DNA from: Pelobacter sp. UBA5610 | Lineage (GTDB): Bacteria; Desulfobacterota; Desulfuromonadia; Desulfuromonadales; Syntrophotaleaceae | Reading direction: 5' to 3' | Length of the DNA stretch: 27,492 nucleotides | NCBI GenBank assembly: GCA_002424645.1 | Contig: DIKU01000064.1 | Span: 1 to 27,492, forward strand | In this document: positions 24,038-27,492 of the stretch, piece after piece | Layout: every line of letters starts with the position of its first letter | Position numbering within the stretch: the first letter of the stretch is position 1 | Translations under genes and position numbers: made by a program | The notes under the pieces: generated by a model | What the model saw: the letters and a program-made list of their open reading frames with translations, nothing else | Database searches by the model: none | What the model was told of the DNA's origin: nothing

Positions 24038-24739
24038 TCAGCGGAATCGAACCTTGCGTACACCTTCATAGGCGGCGAGGTCATCCACCAGAGAAATGGA
24101 TTCCATGCCTCCGTATCTGGAAACCACAAAATCGTAACGAACTTCTCCTGCGACCTTATCCTTTTCCACCGCAGTTTCGACCAGGCGCCAGCCACCGGAA
24201 ACAAGAAAGTCCTCAAGCATTTGACGGATGACAGGATCGATATCACAATAGACCGTCAGGTTGCCATAACGTACCTTGTCCATCCTTTTTTCAACGCGTT
24301 TGAGGAACATCAGGGTACCTACAGACATCCCCGTAACCATCACAGCCAGCAGATACAGTCCAGTCCCTGCCGCCATGCCGATACCGGCAGCAACCCACAA
24401 ACAGGCGGCGGTGGTCAACCCGCGGACAGCGGAACCATCCTTGATAATGGCTCCTGCACCCAGAAACCCGATGCCGGTGACGATCTGGGCAGCCACTCTC
24501 CCCGGGTCGATCCGAATGGCGCTGGTGCTGGTCAAGTGGTTATATTTGGATAAGAAGAATTCCGAAACCAGCATCATCAGACAGGCTCCGAGAGCTACCA
24601 GCAGGTGCGTTCGGAATCCGGCCGGACGGCCATGAATTTCCCGTTCAAAACCAAGCATCCCCCCGAGCACAGCAGCCAGAACCAGACGTCCCAGAAGGGA
24701 AAAATCGTAATGAAGTATGCCTGAAGCAACAAGATCCAT
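24038..24739 (-). CDS. MgtC/SapB-family membrane protein
   Basis: Inner-membrane protein of 233 residues. The N-terminal half has about five transmembrane helices with the family signatures LGGMLGFEREIHGRPAGFRTH, near residues 24-44, and GIGFLGAGAIIKDG. The C-terminal half (about 150-233) is a soluble ACT-like domain, a feature of longer MgtC-like proteins. MgtC proteins affect magnesium adaptation and, in pathogens, inhibit the F-type ATP synthase; the job of the environmental homologues is poorly known. The frame can start at GTG 24778, which would overlap mogA by 26 bases; I prefer the ATG at 24739, 13 bases past the mogA stop, although its AGGA is distant. No Mg2+ riboswitch leader is visible, since mogA is directly upstream. 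Confidence 0.92.
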   Translation of the reverse strand: MDLVASGILHYDFSLLGRLVLAAVLGGMLGFEREIHGRPAGFRTHLLVALGACLMMLVSEFFLSKYNHLTSTSAIRIDPGRVAAQIVTGIGFLGAGAIIKDGSAVRGLTTAACLWVAAGIGMAAGTGLYLLAVMVTGMSVGTLMFLKRVEKRMDKVRYGNLTVYCDIDPVIRQMLEDFLVSGGWRLVETAVEKDKVAGEVRYDFVVSRYGGMESISLVDDLAAYEGVRKVRFR

Positions 24740-24752
24740 ATATATACCGGGC

Positions 24753-25250
24753 TTATCCTGCGCAGTCGGAGGGATCACCCTTCAATTTTTTCAGACCATG
24801 CCCCAGTGCCGGCATGACCACCTCCAGGTTCTCTCGCACCCCCTTTGGGCTTCCCGGCAAATTAATAATCATGGACTGGCGACGCACGCCAGCCTTGGCC
24901 CGGGACAACATGGCGTGAGGGGTTTTTTGCATACTTGCCACGCGCATGGCCTCGGCCATGCCGGGAATTTCCCAATCGAGTACGCGCGCGGTAGCCTCGG
25001 GAGTGACATCCCTTGGACTTAGCCCCGTACCGCCGGTGGTAAGAATAAGGTCAACCTTATCGGTATCCACCCAATCGACCAGAGTTTCGACAATGATATC
25101 CGCATCATCAGGAATGACCTTATAATGCGTCACCTTACCCAGCGAGGCAACAATATCACGAATAACCTGGCCACTGAGGTCTTCCCGTTCACCTCGGGAG
25201 CCCTTATCCGACAGCGTTAATATACCGATAGTAAAAGCATAGTCGGTCAT
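24753..25250 (-). CDS. mogA: Molybdopterin adenylyltransferase MogA (MoaB/MogA family)
   Basis: A 165-residue MogA-type protein of molybdenum cofactor synthesis; it adenylylates molybdopterin before metal insertion by MoeA. Motifs: GILTLSDKGSRGEREDLSG at the N-terminus, the substrate-binding TTGGTGLSPRDVTPEAT (about 90-106) and INLPGSPKGVRENL (about 128-141). Length fits stand-alone MogA rather than a MoeA or gephyrin fusion. MoaB is the closest alternative within the family, and some MoaB proteins have the same activity. Its ATG overlaps the MOSC gene stop by four bases, so the two are coupled. Other Moco genes are not in the window. Molybdenum or tungsten enzymes such as formate dehydrogenase would be the consumers. 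Confidence 0.94.
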   Translation of the reverse strand: MTDYAFTIGILTLSDKGSRGEREDLSGQVIRDIVASLGKVTHYKVIPDDADIIVETLVDWVDTDKVDLILTTGGTGLSPRDVTPEATARVLDWEIPGMAEAMRVASMQKTPHAMLSRAKAGVRRQSMIINLPGSPKGVRENLEVVMPALGHGLKKLKGDPSDCAG

Positions 25251-25708
25251 TCAGGAGTCTCCGTGGCAACCGGAGGAAGCACCAGCACTTCATCGCCGTT
25301 TTCAATAGGACCGCCCTTAAGAACCACGGCAAAGATACCTTCTCTGGGCATGACGCAATCACCGGCCTGATAATAAATGGCACAGCGCGTATGACAGACC
25401 TTACCAATCTGGGAAACCTCCAGCATCACCTGTTCCCCGATCTGCAACCGCGTACCGATGGGCAGGGTAAACAGTTCAATGCCTTCGGTGGTAAGATTTT
25501 CGGCGAAATCCCCCGGTCCGACATCGAGTCCCTTGGCCTGCATGGAGGCAATACTTTCCATGGCCAGCAGACTGACCTGACGGTGCCAGTCACCACCGTG
25601 ACCATCCCCCTCAAGGCCAAACCCTTCAACCAGAACTCCTTGCCCTACATTTTTTTTGCGACCACCTTTTTCTGGACTGGTGCATACAGCTACGATCTTG
25701 CCTTTCAT
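25247..25708 (-). CDS. MOSC-domain protein
   Basis: A 153-residue stand-alone MOSC (MOCO sulfurase C-terminal) domain protein. The conserved Cys lies in the GKVCHTRCAIYYQAGDC segment (about 112-128), and GLEGDGHGGDWHRQVSLL and GDFAENLTTEG are typical of the small bacterial class. Such proteins bind molybdenum cofactor or carry sulfur to it; the exact reaction here is not known. The ATG at 25708 has GGAGAG 7 bases upstream; the frame is open 31 codons further, through sequence with no family similarity. It is the first gene of the operon with mogA, with which it overlaps by ATGA. The pairing of a MOSC protein with mogA supports a Moco role. Confidence 0.93.
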   Translation of the reverse strand: MKGKIVAVCTSPEKGGRKKNVGQGVLVEGFGLEGDGHGGDWHRQVSLLAMESIASMQAKGLDVGPGDFAENLTTEGIELFTLPIGTRLQIGEQVMLEVSQIGKVCHTRCAIYYQAGDCVMPREGIFAVVLKGGPIENGDEVLVLPPVATETPE

Positions 25709-25773
25709 AAATCTTCTCTCCTTTAAACGCACAGTCCACACCCAAGCGGCTATGGATCGCTCCAAATTATCAC

Positions 25774-25802
25774 GTTGCGCCCTGCAACCCCTTATGCGCA
25801 AC
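25774..25802 (-). promoter_or_regulatory. Hairpin in the leader of the MOSC-mogA operon
   Basis: A perfect 7-bp inverted repeat GTTGCGC (25774-25780) with GCGCAAC (25796-25802), 15-base loop, lies about 70-95 bases upstream of the MOSC start. It could be part of an RNA leader or a protein operator. I could not match it to the known Moco RNA motif by eye, and no good -35/-10 pair fixes the transcription start. Nothing else was seen in 25803-25910. Confidence 0.3.
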
Positions 25803-25910
25803 GCACTTCATGATGTTACCTTTTCCTCACACGCTTTTTAAGCTTGGACAGAATACTACAAACCATTCGATTCTCGAACATATAAGGTACACACATTCAG
25901 GCAAATAAAA

Positions 25911-26864
25911 TCAACGACGTTTGTCCTTGGCCAACAACATACGCCGCGCATTATTAACAATTACAGGAGAAATTTCACGGCTTTTAACCAGGTTTTTCAA
26001 ATCCTTCTCCGTTAACACTCCCATAAATCTCAAGGCATTACCGACCGGAGTGCGTGGATGCATGACCAGGGCTAGCTTAATGCTGTAATTTTTGACCCAT
26101 TCCCGATTAAGAAGGATAAGGCGAATAAGTTCATCGTTGGTCGATTTGTTGCGCGCAATGGCGTAAACCTCGCCTTCGGTAATCCGCGGATTTTTCAATA
26201 CGGCAGACGAAACCAGCTTATTGGAATCGTTGATCAGTAGCCCTCGCCATTCCTTGTCACCGGTCTGAGCCGCCTTGATCTTTTCCGCCACCCCCATTTG
26301 CATGGTCATCTGGTATTTGCTGAGATGCTCGGGACTGTCAAACTCTTCGGCCTCATCAAACTCCTCGGAAGTTTCCGTATTTGAGTCTGCGGAATCGGCT
26401 CCATCCCGATTTTCATCGGGCGCTTCCCCCTGAGGTGATGGGGGTACCGATGCCGGTTTTTCTTCCGTATTCCGCTCGGCCATGGCCTTCAGAGCTTGGC
26501 GCGGGCCATCCGGCAGCGAAGGATTTGCCATCAACAAGGGATCCAACCCATGACGCGCCGCATACCGTCTGGCCAAAAATGTGAGTAAAGTTGGGTGCAA
26601 AGAAGAATCCGCCGCCAGAAGCCGCAGTCTCTCAGCCGGGAAAGACTCAAGAGCCTGCCGGGTCTCCTCGATCAACTCCCTGTCTGCGCCTTGCCGAAAA
26701 TATACCAACAGGGTCAGCCGCTCGACATCGGTCAGATCCAACTCGCCTCTGACGGCACGCAATTGCGCATCCCGCCCATCATGGCCGGCAACAATGCGGG
26801 CTACCCTTGGCGACACTTTCAGGCGCACCGACTGACTGTCAACAGGAGTTTCGGATTCATTCAT
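25911..26864 (-). CDS. Uncharacterised two-domain protein with an acidic linker
   Basis: A 317-residue soluble protein I do not recognise. The N-terminal part (about 10-130) is predicted all-helical and charged. A low-complexity linker follows (about 133-180), rich in Pro, then in Glu, Asp and Ser. The C-terminal domain (about 182-310) is helical and looks better conserved in character: KIKAAQTGDKEWRGLLI, a LVSSAVLKNPRITEGEV stretch and VKNYSIKLALVMHPRTP resemble short HEAT/ARM- or leucine-rich-variant-like helical repeats. There is no signal peptide or membrane helix. The ATG at 26864 has no Shine-Dalgarno sequence. It lies between the terminator of the EF-G gene and the MOSC operon, apparently on its own. 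The gene is very probably real; the function is unknown. Confidence 0.85.
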   Translation of the reverse strand: MNESETPVDSQSVRLKVSPRVARIVAGHDGRDAQLRAVRGELDLTDVERLTLLVYFRQGADRELIEETRQALESFPAERLRLLAADSSLHPTLLTFLARRYAARHGLDPLLMANPSLPDGPRQALKAMAERNTEEKPASVPPSPQGEAPDENRDGADSADSNTETSEEFDEAEEFDSPEHLSKYQMTMQMGVAEKIKAAQTGDKEWRGLLINDSNKLVSSAVLKNPRITEGEVYAIARNKSTNDELIRLILLNREWVKNYSIKLALVMHPRTPVGNALRFMGVLTEKDLKNLVKSREISPVIVNNARRMLLAKDKRR

Positions 26865-26880
26865 GGATCGTTATATACCA
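26865..26880 (-). promoter_or_regulatory. Extended -10 promoter placed for a leaderless transcript
   Basis: On the minus strand TGG-TATATA (26880-26872) is an extended -10 element ending 7 bases before the ATG at 26864. Transcription would then start at or next to the A of the ATG. There is no clear -35. This fits the missing ribosome binding site but is an inference. Confidence 0.35.
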
Positions 26881-26889
26881 CAGTTCAGT

Positions 26890-26925
26890 AAAGGGAAAGC
26901 CGCCGGCGAACGGCACGCCGGCGGC
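26890..26925 (-). terminator. Terminator after the EF-G gene
   Basis: A perfect 10-bp GC stem GCCGCCGGCG (26899-26908) with CGCCGGCGGC (26916-26925), 7-base loop, is followed on the minus strand by TTTCCCTTT. It lies 27 bases past the stop codon of the EF-G-like gene and separates it from the uncharacterised gene. Confidence 0.85.
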
Positions 26926-26952
26926 CATGTTCACTTATAATACAATCTCCGA

Positions 26953-27492
26953 TTATTCCTCACGCTTCAGTTCAGCCAGAAGTTTGGCGGTCAGATGAGC
27001 GGGAACATCTTCATAATGGGAAAATTCCATGGTAAACATCCCCCGGTCTGAGGTCATGGAACGAAGGTCCGGAGAATATTTAAGTACTTCGGCCAACGGC
27101 ACCAGCACGTTTACCTGTTGATTCCCGGCTTTAGGGTCCATCCCCAGCACCTTGCCACGCCGGGAGTTCATGTCACCGATCACATCCCCGACGCAGTCAT
27201 CCGGAACCGTAATCTCCATTTTCATGATCGGTTCCAGCAACACAGGAGAGGCCATCTCGGCGCCTTTTTTAAACCCCATGGAACCGGCAATTTTAAAAGC
27301 CATTTCCGATGAATCAACGGTATGAAAGGAACCGTCAAACAATGTCGCCTTGAAATCCACAGTGGGAAACCCGGCCAATACCCCTGTACTGCAAGCATCA
27401 AAGATGCCTTTTTCAACCGCCGGGATATATTGCCGGGGCACCGCACCACCCACTATTTTATCCTCAAACTGGAAACCTTCTCCACGCTTCAG
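26953..27492 (-). CDS. fusA: Elongation factor G (C-terminal 179 residues; 5' end outside window)
   Basis: The last 179 residues of an EF-G: the end of domain IV and all of domain V. EF-G moves tRNA and mRNA through the ribosome during GTP-driven translocation. Family marks are KIVGGAVPRQYIPAVEKGI and DGSFHTVDSSEMAFKIA in domain IV, then PVLLEPIMKMEITVP, GDVIGDMNSRRGKV and PLAEVLKYSPDLRSMTSDRG in domain V. The SRRGKVLGMDPKAGNQQVNVLVP segment and the tail differ from the housekeeping EF-G as I know it, so this may be a second, EF-G2-type paralogue. The frame is open to the window edge and the GTP-binding domain cannot be seen. It ends with its own terminator. Confidence 0.93.
   Translation of the reverse strand: MKRGEGFQFEDKIVGGAVPRQYIPAVEKGIFDACSTGVLAGFPTVDFKATLFDGSFHTVDSSEMAFKIAGSMGFKKGAEMASPVLLEPIMKMEITVPDDCVGDVIGDMNSRRGKVLGMDPKAGNQQVNVLVPLAEVLKYSPDLRSMTSDRGMFTMEFSHYEDVPAHLTAKLLAELKREE

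Noticed and set aside
1..27492. CRISPR arrays, tRNA or rRNA genes, transposases, integrases or att repeats
   Set aside because: None seen; no spaced direct repeats, no cloverleaf-like segments and no mobile-element proteins in any frame.

Overview
This 27.5-kb window looks like ordinary chromosome of a Gram-negative bacterium, most likely an anaerobe of the Desulfuromonadia (the Geobacter / Desulfuromonas / Pelobacter group). That placement is an inference from gene content: a fur-feoB operon ending in a DtxR-FeoA fusion, a c-type/b-type haem membrane protein, a single-chain pyruvate carboxylase, a sigma-54 response regulator beside an HD-GYP protein, and a PilZ response regulator. I see no rRNA, tRNA, CRISPR array, insertion sequence, integrase or prophage gene. 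Coding density is high and most genes sit in short operons with 4-base ATGA overlaps.

Layout. 1-1729 (-): a membrane hybrid histidine kinase, cut by the window start. 2020-5372 (-): an iron operon, fur - feoB - small Cys-rich protein - DtxR/FeoA fusion, read from a promoter whose -10 lies inside a Fur-box-like palindrome and closed by a hairpin at 1960-1991. 5386-7229 (-): a hotdog thioesterase, then a TlpA-type thioredoxin overlapping a CcdA-type membrane reductase. 7319-8272 (+): an AEC-family permease. 8378-11824 (-): pyruvate carboxylase, facing the permease across a bidirectional terminator. 12007-14156 (-): an NfeD-type membrane protease and its slipin partner.

14284-19058 (+): a sigma-54 response regulator, a HEAT-repeat protein of about 730 residues and an HD-GYP protein. 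The last two overlap by ATGA and appear to share the same N-terminal domain of about 105 residues. A hairpin and a nine-G tract precede the HEAT gene, which has no ATG start. This is my best candidate for an undescribed signalling unit.

19148-23010 (-): an AMP-forming acyl-CoA synthetase, an M24 metallopeptidase and a two-haem c / cytochrome b membrane protein. 23248-25708 (-): a MOSC protein, MogA, an MgtC-family membrane protein and a PilZ protein with a degenerate receiver, ended by a good terminator. 25911-26864 (-): an unrecognised conserved-looking protein, possibly read from a leaderless transcript. 26953-27492 (-): the 3' end of an elongation factor G paralogue.

Themes are iron homeostasis, redox and central anaplerotic metabolism, membrane protein quality control, and cyclic-di-GMP signalling at two places (HD-GYP and PilZ). 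Family names come from motifs read by eye; no database search was run.
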